The notes under the pieces: model-generated
What the model was told of the DNA's origin: nothing
The model's input: only the letters and a program-made list of their open reading frames with translations
Database searches by the model: none
Made by a program: the position numbers and the translations under genes
Shown here: in pieces, positions 44,819 through 54,090 of the stretch
Layout of the letters: every line of letters begins with the position of its first letter
Position numbering within the stretch: the stretch's first letter is position 1
Source of the DNA: CAZDCD01 sp964503885
Lineage (GTDB): Bacteria; Bacteroidota; Bacteroidia; Bacteroidales; UBA10428
Assembly (NCBI GenBank): GCA_964503885.1
Contig: CAZDCD010000003.1
Span: 1 to 64,000, forward strand
Direction: 5' to 3'
Length of the DNA stretch: 64,000 nt

Positions 44819-46092
44819 ATGAAAGTCAAAAGCTCCTTTTCAATCCTATTATTTTTTATTTTCCTCAATGTGTTTTCAATTACCTATTCACAAGATCGGA
44901 TGAACATAAAACCCGGTTGCAAGTATAATTAATCAGAGAACGGAGAATCTTTTATCGGTACCACAATATGGACAGATTCGATAAAACCGGTTTCAGGGAG
45001 TGATAGTATTTATTATTTAAACAGAATTGTCAGGGATTGCGATACTTGTGATATGCTATACAGTGGTATCCCAGGGTTTGCCTATTACAATCAACCCCAG
45101 TTTCTTCAAAAAACCATAATCATTACTGACTCAGCATGGAATTTCAGAAATCCCGAAAATTTTATCATATATCCAAAAGCAGATTCGGGTTATAGTTGGG
45201 TATTTGATACTGCAAATAGCATTACTGCCATACTAGCCTGGAAAAAAGAACTACAGACTTTTAACCAAAATGATTCAACCAAAATTGTGTAATTATCAAC
45301 CGGCGATACAGTGGTGCTCTTTAAAACTATGGCATTCTGAGGTTTGACCCTGTGTATGATACCGGCAGATATAATCTGGTGGGAATTGATAACCAGATCG
45401 GCGATTCTGTTCCTTCTTATGAAATATATCGAAGAGGTTATGATAGCAAATGGATTTTTGTTAATTCAATAAGTCATCCGGTTAACAGATATAACAATGA
45501 ATTGATTCAGTATTCGAAAATTATTAACAATTATGAGCAAAGTCCTTACACTAATATGGATTATACTTATTTAAAATGTTCGGTCGACGCCAAAAACATG
45601 TATATAAAATCGCTAGGCTCCTTTGATAATCCTGATTTTATGTCAATTTATGATTCTGCTCAATTTTTGTTTGAGAGAAATTATGAGGAAGGTGATAATA
45701 AATATGAGTTTAGGTATAAAATCGGATTAGGGGAAATATATTATAAAAACGAGGAATTTGAATGGGGTGAAGAAAGAGAACTAACTGCCTACAGAAAAGG
45801 AAATGATACAACAGGTATATTTACTGAGGACGCCTTTTTTTCAGCTATTCAGGAACATGAATCACAGGAGATTATACAAGTTTATGCAAATCCCGTGAAA
45901 GACATCCTATATGTTAATTTAAAGAATGGCCAATTGCCTGATGAAATAGATATTATCGGATTAAATGGCTTGATTATCCGGACAACAGTTAAAAGCAACC
46001 GCATTTCTGTGTTAGGACTATAACCCGCATTGTACATTGTAAGGATTGTTTCGGGTAAAACAGTTGCCATGTATAAGATAACAAAGAATTAA
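44819..46092 (+). pseudogene. Decayed secreted protein with type IX sorting domain
   Basis: ATG 44819 opens a signal peptide (MKVKSSFSILLFFIFLNVFS...TYSQD), but TAA at 44930-44932 ends it. The same frame continues to TAA at 45290-45292 and on to 'LSTGDTVVLFK', then one A appears lost near 45323-45326, after which another frame carries on (NYGILRFDPVYDTG...) to TAA at 46021-46023. After it, PALYIVRIVSGKTVAMYKITKN ends at 46092. That last segment is the C-terminal type IX secretion sorting domain (LYIVRIVSGKTVAVYKIxK). Three in-frame stops and one frameshift show a pseudogene. The central part has no recognised domain. Confidence 0.85.
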
Positions 46093-46105
46093 CCAAAGAA
46101 ATAAC

Positions 46106-46870
46106 TCAGGGATTTCTATTTACAAAAACAAGATTCTCTTTCAAGATATATGTAGCAAAGGAATATTTGCTCAGTGCATTGAAGACCGCTTTCGAGCATC
46201 CTTCCTTTTTCTCATCATGCAGTTCAATAATTATGATGCGTGTTCTGCTTAACCATGAATCATGGTTTGAAGAAAATACTTCTTTCTCGGCTCCTTCAAT
46301 ATCTATTTTCAATATATCAATTGTTTGAATACCATAGTCTTTCATTATCTGGTCGATTGTAATACCCCCGGTCTGACGGTTTCGGTCAGAACTTCTGTCT
46401 GTTGAGACCATGTATCCCATAGATCCGCTTCCGGTTTCGGATATATTGAGTATCGCATTTTCGTTCCATAATGCCGCCTTTAATGGAATTATCCTCTGAT
46501 ACCTTGAAGTATTGGTTTTCAGCAATTCAAAATTATCGCTTTCCGGTTCAACGGAAATGATCAGCGCGTTTGGGTACCTGTTTGCATAGAGAACCGATAC
46601 GAGCCCTATATTGCTGCCGGCATCAACGATCACTTTTGCGTCCTCACGGAGCACCATAATACGGTCAAGATCGTAATGCCCTTCAAGAAATACATGGCTG
46701 AATACAATACGATCTGATCTTGATTTTCTGAGCCTGATCTTATGCCTGACCCCTCTTACTTTAAACTCTTTTGCCTTGATAATATATACCTTGCAGAAGA
46801 CTAAAATGCCACTGATCATTCCAAACCGCCTGAAACACCTGATAAAAGTCAATGCATATTCAATAACCAT
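46106..46870 (-). CDS. FkbM family methyltransferase
   Basis: A 254-residue SAM-dependent methyltransferase. Motif I VIVDAGSNIGLVSVLYA (about 82-98), the acidic loop ISVEPESDNFELLK and the diagnostic DILKIDIEGAEKEVF (about 183-197) fit the FkbM family, whose members O-methylate sugars and natural products. A short hydrophobic stretch occurs at the N-terminus. It is the last gene of a minus-strand set GT4 - flippase - Asn-synthase-like - FkbM (6-base gap from the preceding gene), so a glycan O-methyl transfer is likely. Confidence 0.88.
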   Translation of the reverse strand: MVIEYALTFIRCFRRFGMISGILVFCKVYIIKAKEFKVRGVRHKIRLRKSRSDRIVFSHVFLEGHYDLDRIMVLREDAKVIVDAGSNIGLVSVLYANRYPNALIISVEPESDNFELLKTNTSRYQRIIPLKAALWNENAILNISETGSGSMGYMVSTDRSSDRNRQTGGITIDQIMKDYGIQTIDILKIDIEGAEKEVFSSNHDSWLSRTRIIIIELHDEKKEGCSKAVFNALSKYSFATYILKENLVFVNRNP

Positions 46871-46876
46871 AAAATG

Positions 46877-48505
46877 TTATTTTTTATTTGTTTGTGCGTT
46901 GATCATATGCTCAAGCTGCAGCAAATACCATTGAGCAATTATGGCATTGTAATACCTCACATTTGTATTTATGTTTTCACCTTTGTTTATGGCTTGTTCA
47001 ACCATATACGCTGTAATATCTTTATAATTAAAATAATCGGTATCATAGTTAAAGCGGTTAATAAGCTTCTCAGGTATAAATTTCTTCAGCCTGTTCTTAA
47101 GAACCTGCTTCCTTATCTGAAAAACCGTTGGATTGCGCTCCCTCTTATAGTGTACCCCCATAGGTTTAAAATATGCCTCCCTGAGAATATCATTAAAAAG
47201 TCGTTTGTATGCTCTGTATTTAAACGGAATATCGCGGTAAAAATCCACAAGCTCATTATCCCAGAATGGAAAACGGACTTCGTACCCGAAATATCCAAAA
47301 ACATGCGAAGAGTTTATATTGAATTTTGCTATTTTTTCTTTGATGTCCCAATCTTCATATATTGAATAAGGCGCATGGTTTCCATATTCATGACCTGAAT
47401 TATCCTTCGCCTTTACCTGGTTATCAATGAATTTTATGAGTTGATTGCGTTCTTCCTCCGATATTTTATTGAGGATGAATTTACTGCTAAATATTTCGGC
47501 AGCAATGGATGAGTAGGCCTGAGTTTCCGGAATTATTTTAACAAGCTGGCTTCCGCCAAGCAGGTCACCGGAATGCCCCGGAAGAAAAACCGAATCGTCG
47601 GGTACAATATGGTTACTTTTCAGGTACTGAGTGGCAAAATACTCCTGCATATAAAACATAGAAACCATACGTGAGGCATATGTGTAATACTGATTGAACT
47701 CTTCAGAACAGATATAATCGTGTATCAATTCAGGCGTATATTCAATAAAATACCATGGATACCCAAGATTTTTTGCAGTACGCTCTGATATTTCGGTTTC
47801 CGGATTCTCACGTTTTCCATAGGTGAAGCAAATTGCTTTTTTATAGCCGTTTTTTCTGAGGCAGGCTGCGATCAACCTTGAATCGTAGCCTCCACTTAAC
47901 GGAATAACTGCTGTTCTGCCCTGAAGCGATCGGATCAGCCTGTTGAACGCATTGTCGATCTTTCTGGTGCTTAATTTCCAAAGTTCGGCATAACCGGTAT
48001 TTTCAAAATTTTCATTTCGGGTACGAAATGAAAAGACTATTCCGGATTCACAGATGGCGTCATTACTGAAGACGATGTATTCCCCTGCCTGAACCTGTTT
48101 TATGCTTTCAACAAGTGTCATGTTACCAATTACATAACCTGAACCAAGGAAGGAAGCCCTGGCAATTGAATTGAGTTTAGGTTCTTCTGACAACTTAAGC
48201 AATTCACCCGGTTCATCCGATATAATGAGATTGTTCTTTATTACAGAGTAATATAAAGGAATATATCTTGATTTGTCGCAAAAAATATACGTGTAATTTT
48301 TTTTCTGAAGAATCACAGTTAAAATTCCATTTATACCTTCAATGAAATTCCTGAATGTACCCGGATCATTAATTGTATTGAAGCAGGAAAGCAGGTTCTC
48401 ACCATCGCAGAACACACCGTTACGATCAAAGAATACACCTGCAGCGAAAGAATTTCCCTTTCTGATCCAGTGAAACCCTTTATTATGAACCAGAATTATC
48501 TTCAT
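46877..48505 (-). CDS. Asparagine synthase-like protein lacking the glutaminase cysteine
   Basis: A 542-residue protein of the class B asparagine synthase family. The ATP pyrophosphatase loop is intact: LSGGYDSR (Ser204-Gly206, Asp208, Ser209). The N-terminus (MKIILVHNKG) lacks the Cys2 nucleophile that AsnB uses to release ammonia from glutamine; the N-terminal fold (about 1-180) is still recognisable. Such proteins in polysaccharide clusters may amidate sugar acids or catalyse another ATP-driven ligation. It overlaps the flippase stop by 4 bases. Confidence 0.85.
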   Translation of the reverse strand: MKIILVHNKGFHWIRKGNSFAAGVFFDRNGVFCDGENLLSCFNTINDPGTFRNFIEGINGILTVILQKKNYTYIFCDKSRYIPLYYSVIKNNLIISDEPGELLKLSEEPKLNSIARASFLGSGYVIGNMTLVESIKQVQAGEYIVFSNDAICESGIVFSFRTRNENFENTGYAELWKLSTRKIDNAFNRLIRSLQGRTAVIPLSGGYDSRLIAACLRKNGYKKAICFTYGKRENPETEISERTAKNLGYPWYFIEYTPELIHDYICSEEFNQYYTYASRMVSMFYMQEYFATQYLKSNHIVPDDSVFLPGHSGDLLGGSQLVKIIPETQAYSSIAAEIFSSKFILNKISEEERNQLIKFIDNQVKAKDNSGHEYGNHAPYSIYEDWDIKEKIAKFNINSSHVFGYFGYEVRFPFWDNELVDFYRDIPFKYRAYKRLFNDILREAYFKPMGVHYKRERNPTVFQIRKQVLKNRLKKFIPEKLINRFNYDTDYFNYKDITAYMVEQAINKGENINTNVRYYNAIIAQWYLLQLEHMINAQTNKK

Positions 48506-49974
48506 CTCGATGCGCTGCCGGTGTTATTCCGGGAAAACGGATTTTGTATGGATCTGATCATATTTTTAAACTCACTTTTACTCATGATCCAATAGAAAAT
48601 AACTAAAAATACCAATCCTTCAAATATAGTCAGGAACAGGTTGATTTTAATATTGAGGACATGCCTGATGACCTGGTCAGCTATTACCTGAGAAGAAAGG
48701 ATAAAGCATATTTTCAGGAAAAATGATCTGAATTTCTGCTGTGAAAACAACCTGATCTTGCCGGAATGGCTGATCACTATATACAAAAATAAATAGGATA
48801 CCAAAGTAGTAGCCGCTGCAATTTTATATCCATATACCGGAATCAGCAATAGATTCAGAACTATATTCAGGATGGCAGCCAGCATGGTATAAATGACTAT
48901 CAACGTCAGCCTGTTCTCAAATTTAAGTTTAAAAATCACAGGTTGGGTTATGCCATACATATAGGAACTGAGCATAATAAAAGGTATCATTGTATAACCG
49001 CTTTGAAACTGTTCACCCAGCAAAAATAAAGAGATTTGCCTTGCAAACAGTGAAAAATAGACCGTTAAAGGAAATATCAGAAGAATATTTTGTGTAATGA
49101 ACAGCCTTACCATTTTAGTGGATGAGGCAAGATTGTTCTCAAGGGCTTCGGTTAATTTGGGTGTTACAGTGCTTATATAAATATTAGCCAGGGCGGCAAT
49201 TGTAATCTGTCCCAGATTATAAACCTGGTTATAGATCCCGACATCTGCAAATTTTGAGTAGAGTTTAATAATATACCTGTCGCTGCTTAATAAAAGGATC
49301 AGAAAAATGTTCGCAAGTACTGCTGAAAATCCAAAATTCCCGAATTCCCTGATCTCTTTAAGAGCTATATGGCTGAATTTTATGCTCAACCTGATTTTTG
49401 AAAACAATGCAAGGTAGATGAGTATCAATAGCTGAACGATGATATTGCTGATCAGCAAAGCTTCAATCCTGAAATGAAAAACAAAAGTGAGAAGAATGAG
49501 CAAAATGAAGCTGCTTGATGTTTTGATTGATTGTAAGATATTGTATCCAAATGCTTTTGATTCAAGTTTGTAAATGATCAGGTAAAAACCGATTATTTCG
49601 GCAGTCAGGTAGTTGAAAAAGCATAAAACAATAAGGTTTCTCATCACCGGAAGACTGACCGAATATGTCCAGATCAGAGAAATTGCCGTGACCACTGTAA
49701 AAGAAAAAACGTACAGCAGAGCTAAATTTGAGTACATTACAGGCAGGGTGCCGCCTGATTTATACCGAATATAGTATCGCCAGACACAACCCGAAAGCGA
49801 AGTGAACAGAATGATTGAAATGAAGCTGAAGGTAATGGCTACTATGGAATAATATCCGTATTCACTGGGCGTGAAGTACCGGGTAAATATCGGAGACCTT
49901 AATAATCCCACCAGTGTGGGAATAATCGTCCCGGCCGAGTAGAGTATTATATCTTTCCGCAGTGTATTTTTCAA
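48502..49974 (-). CDS. Wzx-like oligosaccharide flippase
   Basis: A 490-residue membrane protein with about 14 hydrophobic helices, of the MATE/Wzx (polysaccharide biosynthesis) superfamily; the GLLRSPIFTRYFTPSEYGYYS region near residue 20-40 is typical. It would flip an undecaprenyl-linked repeat unit across the inner membrane. The only usable start is TTG at 49974, one base after the glycosyltransferase stop, so translation is probably coupled. Confidence 0.85.
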   Translation of the reverse strand: MKNTLRKDIILYSAGTIIPTLVGLLRSPIFTRYFTPSEYGYYSIVAITFSFISIILFTSLSGCVWRYYIRYKSGGTLPVMYSNLALLYVFSFTVVTAISLIWTYSVSLPVMRNLIVLCFFNYLTAEIIGFYLIIYKLESKAFGYNILQSIKTSSSFILLILLTFVFHFRIEALLISNIIVQLLILIYLALFSKIRLSIKFSHIALKEIREFGNFGFSAVLANIFLILLLSSDRYIIKLYSKFADVGIYNQVYNLGQITIAALANIYISTVTPKLTEALENNLASSTKMVRLFITQNILLIFPLTVYFSLFARQISLFLLGEQFQSGYTMIPFIMLSSYMYGITQPVIFKLKFENRLTLIVIYTMLAAILNIVLNLLLIPVYGYKIAAATTLVSYLFLYIVISHSGKIRLFSQQKFRSFFLKICFILSSQVIADQVIRHVLNIKINLFLTIFEGLVFLVIFYWIMSKSEFKNMIRSIQNPFSRNNTGSASR

Positions 49975-49975
49975 C

Positions 49976-51196
49976 CTATTTGGGCATTCTTGTTTTTTCT
50001 CTTTTCAATAAAACATCTCTGTAAAGTCCGATCAGTTTTTTTTCCATAATTTCCCATGAAAAATAATTCATGGCTGCATCTATGGCATTGTCCGAAAAGT
50101 AGGCATATTTATTTTCATTTTCAAGCAACTCAAGGATTGCAGCAGCGATCTGATTGCTGTCTTCCGGATCAACTCCTATGCCGGCATTGTATTTTAGTGT
50201 ATACTCCTGTATTTGTCCGAAATTGCTGCAAATAATGGGTAATCCATAAGTAAAATATTCAAATATTTTTATCGGCAGGATGATCTTGTATGAATCCAAT
50301 GGTCTGAATAAAATCAATCCTATTCTGCTCCGGAGATAATAGTCATGCACCTGGTTATACGGCACAAAATCATGAATTATGACATTATCCTCCAGCTGAT
50401 TTTTTCTGATATACTCGTACATTTCCTGTTGAAAAGGTTTATCATGAATTATACCCAGAAACAGGACTTTGAAGTTTTTTTTCCTGGCTTTTATTTCTAC
50501 TACTGTCTCAAGAATAGTCATTGCCCCCCTGTTTCGTGAGATATTACCACAATAAATTGCATCGAATTCCTTTTTATCAAACGGTTTACGTTCAAACAAA
50601 GGATTCAGATCGGAATAGTTATAGATCACACATACTTTGTCTTCACCCACGTATGGGACAAAAAACCTCCCCACATTATCTTCATTGGGAATTATACAGT
50701 CGAATTTACGGGCTATTCTTTTTTCCTTTCTGTCGGCATATTTTGCATATATACTTCTCAGGAAAGAGAAAACCCCTCCCTTGAGAATGGAATCTTTAAT
50801 ATTGTAATAATAAGGTTCCCTGGGATCGTATATCACTGCAGGATGATGAGGAAGTTCTTTCAATTTTGCACCAACCCTGAGTAAATTAATGCTGTGGAAA
50901 TGGTACACTTCCGCTTTAAGAGATTTGGCTTTTCGGTATAATTTACTTCGTATATCCTTTCCAAAGAGGATTTTACAAAATTTATTCAAATACCTGCTCC
51001 TAAAATATGATTTTACGGGTATCCCGATCAACCTGAACCCTTCAGGACTTGTAAAATCCAGCTCTTCTTCATGAGGGGCCATATAAACGACTTCATAACC
51101 GTGCTTTTTTAATGAACGCCCGTATTTCCAATAAATGCGGTCGTCATAAATCGAGTGGACATCAGATAACTGGCAGACCGTGATTTTATCTTTCAT
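49976..51196 (-). CDS. Family 4 glycosyltransferase
   Basis: A 406-residue GT-B glycosyltransferase. The N-terminal acceptor half opens VCQLSDVHSIYDDRIYWKYG and the C-terminal donor half has the IFEYFTYGLPIICSNFGQIQEY motif (about 325-346), including the E-x7-E type signature of GT4. It transfers a nucleotide-sugar residue to a lipid-linked glycan; donor unknown. It is the first gene of the minus-strand polysaccharide operon. Confidence 0.88.
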   Translation of the reverse strand: MKDKITVCQLSDVHSIYDDRIYWKYGRSLKKHGYEVVYMAPHEEELDFTSPEGFRLIGIPVKSYFRSRYLNKFCKILFGKDIRSKLYRKAKSLKAEVYHFHSINLLRVGAKLKELPHHPAVIYDPREPYYYNIKDSILKGGVFSFLRSIYAKYADRKEKRIARKFDCIIPNEDNVGRFFVPYVGEDKVCVIYNYSDLNPLFERKPFDKKEFDAIYCGNISRNRGAMTILETVVEIKARKKNFKVLFLGIIHDKPFQQEMYEYIRKNQLEDNVIIHDFVPYNQVHDYYLRSRIGLILFRPLDSYKIILPIKIFEYFTYGLPIICSNFGQIQEYTLKYNAGIGVDPEDSNQIAAAILELLENENKYAYFSDNAIDAAMNYFSWEIMEKKLIGLYRDVLLKREKTRMPK

Positions 51197-51283
51197 CCAT
51201 TGAACAAGCTAAAGTGAACGATTGTAAAAACGATATATAGCGGTTTAATAGTATACCAGATATCAGATTCCTGATCCCGGATA

Positions 51284-51317
51284 TCGGAGCGCAGCGAAGA
51301 TCCCGCCCTGGCGGGAC
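51284..51317. repeat. Dispersed hairpin repeat, unit 3
   Basis: TCGGAGCGCAGCGAAG followed by ATCCCGCC-CT-GGCGGGAC. It is the same family as 1981-2016 and 2029-2063, about 49 kb away, in the gap between the glycosyltransferase and ftsE. Stem arms are conserved and the loop varies. Confidence 0.7.
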
Positions 51318-51384
51318 TGGATAAACACAAAACCCAGAACACTGAACCTGCCAGACGTCAGGCCGGCACTGAATATTTTCCCTT

Positions 51385-52092
51385 TCACTCCAGCGTACTG
51401 AAATCAATTTCAGTCGTTTTTTCCACCTCTCCGAGTTTGCCGTCATTACATTTCAATGTTCGCGACGTATATTTTTTAAGCAGGGTATAATTATGGGTTG
51501 CCATCACCACAGCTCTTCCGCTGTTGCTAATATCGAACAGGATTTTGATGATCGATTCCGAAGTTTCCGGATCGAGATTGCCCGTGGGCTCATCCGCCAG
51601 GATAATATCGGGATCATTCAGCAGCGCCCTGGCTATAACCACACGCTGCTGCTCGCCACCCGACAACTGGTGAGGCATCTTATAATGTTTGAATTCAAGC
51701 TCCACTTTCTGCAGGACTTCGTTTATCCTGGTATCGATCTCGTCTTTATTGGTCCATCCCGTTGCCTTCAGCACAAACAGCAGGTTATCATAAACCGACC
51801 TGTCGGTGAGAAGCTGAAAATCCTGGAACACGATACCCAATTTACGGCGGAGCAGGGGAATGTTCTTCGACCTAAGATCTTCAAGCTCATATCCAGCTAC
51901 AACCGCCGTTCCCTCTTTAAGCGGCAATTCTGCATTGATGGTTTTAATCACACTGGTTTTTCCGCTGCCTACCTTCCCGATAAGGTATACAAATTCACCC
52001 TTGTTTATGGTAAATGTAACATCGGAAAGCACAAGATAATCGTCCTGGTATATCGAAGCGTTTTGAAAAAGGATGATGGATTCTGCAGACAT
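51385..52092 (-). CDS. ftsE: FtsE-like ABC transporter ATP-binding protein
   Basis: A 235-residue ATPase with Walker A GKVGSGKT (39-46), signature LSGGEQQRVVIARAL and Walker B ILADEPTGNLD. The closest pattern is FtsE, the partner of FtsX in cell division and peptidoglycan hydrolase activation; LolD-like proteins are an alternative. No ftsX neighbours it. It is divergent from the TetR gene, and a 188-base gap with repeat unit 3 separates it from the polysaccharide operon. Confidence 0.85.
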   Translation of the reverse strand: MSAESIILFQNASIYQDDYLVLSDVTFTINKGEFVYLIGKVGSGKTSVIKTINAELPLKEGTAVVAGYELEDLRSKNIPLLRRKLGIVFQDFQLLTDRSVYDNLLFVLKATGWTNKDEIDTRINEVLQKVELEFKHYKMPHQLSGGEQQRVVIARALLNDPDIILADEPTGNLDPETSESIIKILFDISNSGRAVVMATHNYTLLKKYTSRTLKCNDGKLGEVEKTTEIDFSTLE

Positions 52093-52172
52093 GCTTTTTA
52101 AGTTATTCCTTAAGACAGAGGCCTAAATTAAGAATAAAAACCTAAAAAATTTTTTATTGTTGAAAAATTGTG

Positions 52173-52204
52173 TAATTTTGACCAATTGGTTAAACTATAT
52201 AGTT
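52173..52204 (+). promoter_or_regulatory. TetR gene promoter with two palindromic operator candidates
   Basis: The -7 box TAATTTTG is at 52173-52180. It runs into the palindrome TTTGACCAATTGGTTAAA (52177-52194, one mismatched pair), and AACTATATAGTT (52193-52204) is a perfect 12-bp palindrome overlapping the start of the transcript. Palindromes covering a TetR gene's own promoter are the classic place for autoregulation. Confidence 0.6.
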
Positions 52205-52237
52205 ATACCATATGACTAAACAAAACGGTTACTTATA

Positions 52238-52843
52238 ATGGACAACCAATCGAACACCGAAGACAAAATACTCGAAGCAGCAAAAAAGGTGTTCATCGAA
52301 AAAGGACTTGAAGGGGCACGCATGCAGGAAATAGCAAACGAGGCGCGCATCAACAAGGCCCTGCTCCATTACTATTACCGTACAAAAGAAAAGCTCTTCG
52401 GAGCGGTATTCAGATATGCCATCACGAAGTTTATTCCCGGCATTGGAGAGGTACTCAATTCAGAAATGCCATTCCTTGAAAAAATCGAAATCATTATCGG
52501 TAAATACATTTCCCTGTTGAAGAAAAACCCGATCATTCCGATTTTCGTTTTGCATGAGATCAACCGTCATCCCGACCGGCTTGTTGGAATAATGACGGGA
52601 TCGGGAATAAAGCCCGAGATGTTTTTGAAACAGATCGAAAAGGAAATTCAGGCGGGAACCATTAAACCTGTTGATCCCAGGCAGCTCATTGTGAATATTC
52701 TTTCGCTTTGTGTATTCCCTTTTGCAGCGAAACCGTTGATCCTCAGGTTATTCTTTAATAACAACAAAAGGCTTTTTGACAGTTTCATTGAAGCCAGAAA
52801 GAAAGAGATCCCTGAATTTATTATTGATTCTATAAAAGCATGA
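52238..52843 (+). CDS. TetR/AcrR family transcriptional regulator
   Basis: A 201-residue regulator. The N-terminal helix-turn-helix (about 25-48, MQEIANEARINKALLHYYYRTKEKLF) is canonical. The C-terminal ligand domain is helical and variable. It heads the efflux operon (TolC begins 4 bases after its stop) and is expected to repress it through the palindromes upstream, with an inducer that is probably an exported compound. It lies divergent from ftsE. Confidence 0.92.
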   Translation: MDNQSNTEDKILEAAKKVFIEKGLEGARMQEIANEARINKALLHYYYRTKEKLFGAVFRYAITKFIPGIGEVLNSEMPFLEKIEIIIGKYISLLKKNPIIPIFVLHEINRHPDRLVGIMTGSGIKPEMFLKQIEKEIQAGTIKPVDPRQLIVNILSLCVFPFAAKPLILRLFFNNNKRLFDSFIEARKKEIPEFIIDSIKA

Positions 52844-52847
52844 ATTT

Positions 52848-54089
52848 ATGAAAATACAATTAGTAACCCTGGCGATTCTGCCCCTGACAGTTACAGCACA
52901 GCTATCTGACAGCATAACGCTGTCGGAGTGTTTTGATCGTGCTGTGACAAATTATCCCCTGTATGAGCAAAAAGAACTCAACAACAGGGCATCGGAATAC
53001 CGGATTTCTAACTTCTCATCGTCATGGTACCCTTCCGTCTCGCTCGAAGGTCAGGCAACATATCAATCGGATGTAATTGAAACCAGTTTTTTTACAGCCC
53101 CACATGACCAGTATAAGGTATACCTCGATATTAACCAGAACCTTTATGATGGAGGTATAGCCAGAAACCGGAAGAACCTTGAAAACACGAACCTTGAAAT
53201 AATTCAGAAACAGCTTGAAATAGAGTTCCATACGCTTAAACAACAGGTCAGCTCCACATTCTTTTCCATCATTATGATGCGGAAAAATTCCGAACTGCTC
53301 AGGTTGATGCTCGATGATCTGAAAGAAAAACACAGTACTGTTGAGGTATCAGTGAAAAATGGTGTTCTGCTTCCATCTGATGAACAGGCGCTCAGGGCCG
53401 AAATGCTGAAACTTGAACAACAGGCTGATGAACTGGTTTATAAAGAAAATTCACTGTCCGATATACTCCGGGAATTAACCGGCAGCAATATTTCTGCTGA
53501 AACCCGGTTGATCGCTCCCGAAGTGACCGGAACGGAAGAGAATATTGAACCCAGACCCGAAACTGCCCTGTTCGGGTATCAGAAATCCCTGATCGCTGAC
53601 GGGATCAATATCGACAAAAGCCTCAGGCAACCGAAATTCTTCGCCTTTACACAGGCCGGTTACGGCAAGCCCGGGTTGAATATGCTGAATACCTCTTTCG
53701 ACACATATTATCTTGTCGGCCTGGGACTCAAATGGAACCTTGTCGACTGGGGAGTGCTCCGGAATAAGAAAAAGTTAGCTGACATACAGAAACAGGTTGT
53801 CGACATGAAAACAGATAATTTTAACCGTAACATAAATATTGCTCTGCAATCTGAACTTGCTGACATAAACAACTACCGTGACGCATTAACCGGTGATGAA
53901 GAGATCATCAGCCTGAGGAAGAAAATAGCGGATGCTGCTTTTGCCGGGCTTGAGAACGGTACCGTAACTTCAGCAGAATACCTGATGAAAGCCAATGATG
54001 AGTTGCAGGCAAAAGTGCAGCTTGAAATGCATAAAATACTTTTAAAACAGTCGATCATCAATTACCAGCTAATAAAAGGAGATATCTAA
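52848..54089 (+). CDS. TolC family outer membrane efflux protein
   Basis: A 413-residue outer membrane channel with a signal peptide (MKIQLVTLAILPLTVTAQ) and two repeated coiled-coil/beta-hairpin halves (about 25-215 and 225-410). It is slightly short for TolC but normal for Bacteroidota members. It would form the trimeric exit duct for the exporter encoded downstream. Gaps to its neighbours are 4 and 1 bases. Confidence 0.9.
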   Translation: MKIQLVTLAILPLTVTAQLSDSITLSECFDRAVTNYPLYEQKELNNRASEYRISNFSSSWYPSVSLEGQATYQSDVIETSFFTAPHDQYKVYLDINQNLYDGGIARNRKNLENTNLEIIQKQLEIEFHTLKQQVSSTFFSIIMMRKNSELLRLMLDDLKEKHSTVEVSVKNGVLLPSDEQALRAEMLKLEQQADELVYKENSLSDILRELTGSNISAETRLIAPEVTGTEENIEPRPETALFGYQKSLIADGINIDKSLRQPKFFAFTQAGYGKPGLNMLNTSFDTYYLVGLGLKWNLVDWGVLRNKKKLADIQKQVVDMKTDNFNRNINIALQSELADINNYRDALTGDEEIISLRKKIADAAFAGLENGTVTSAEYLMKANDELQAKVQLEMHKILLKQSIINYQLIKGDI

Positions 54090-54090
54090 T

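Noticed and set aside
36560..46092. Stop-codon reassignment to explain in-frame TAG and TAA codons in two genes
   Set aside because: Both codons end many intact genes in the same window, and frameshifts occur alongside the stops.
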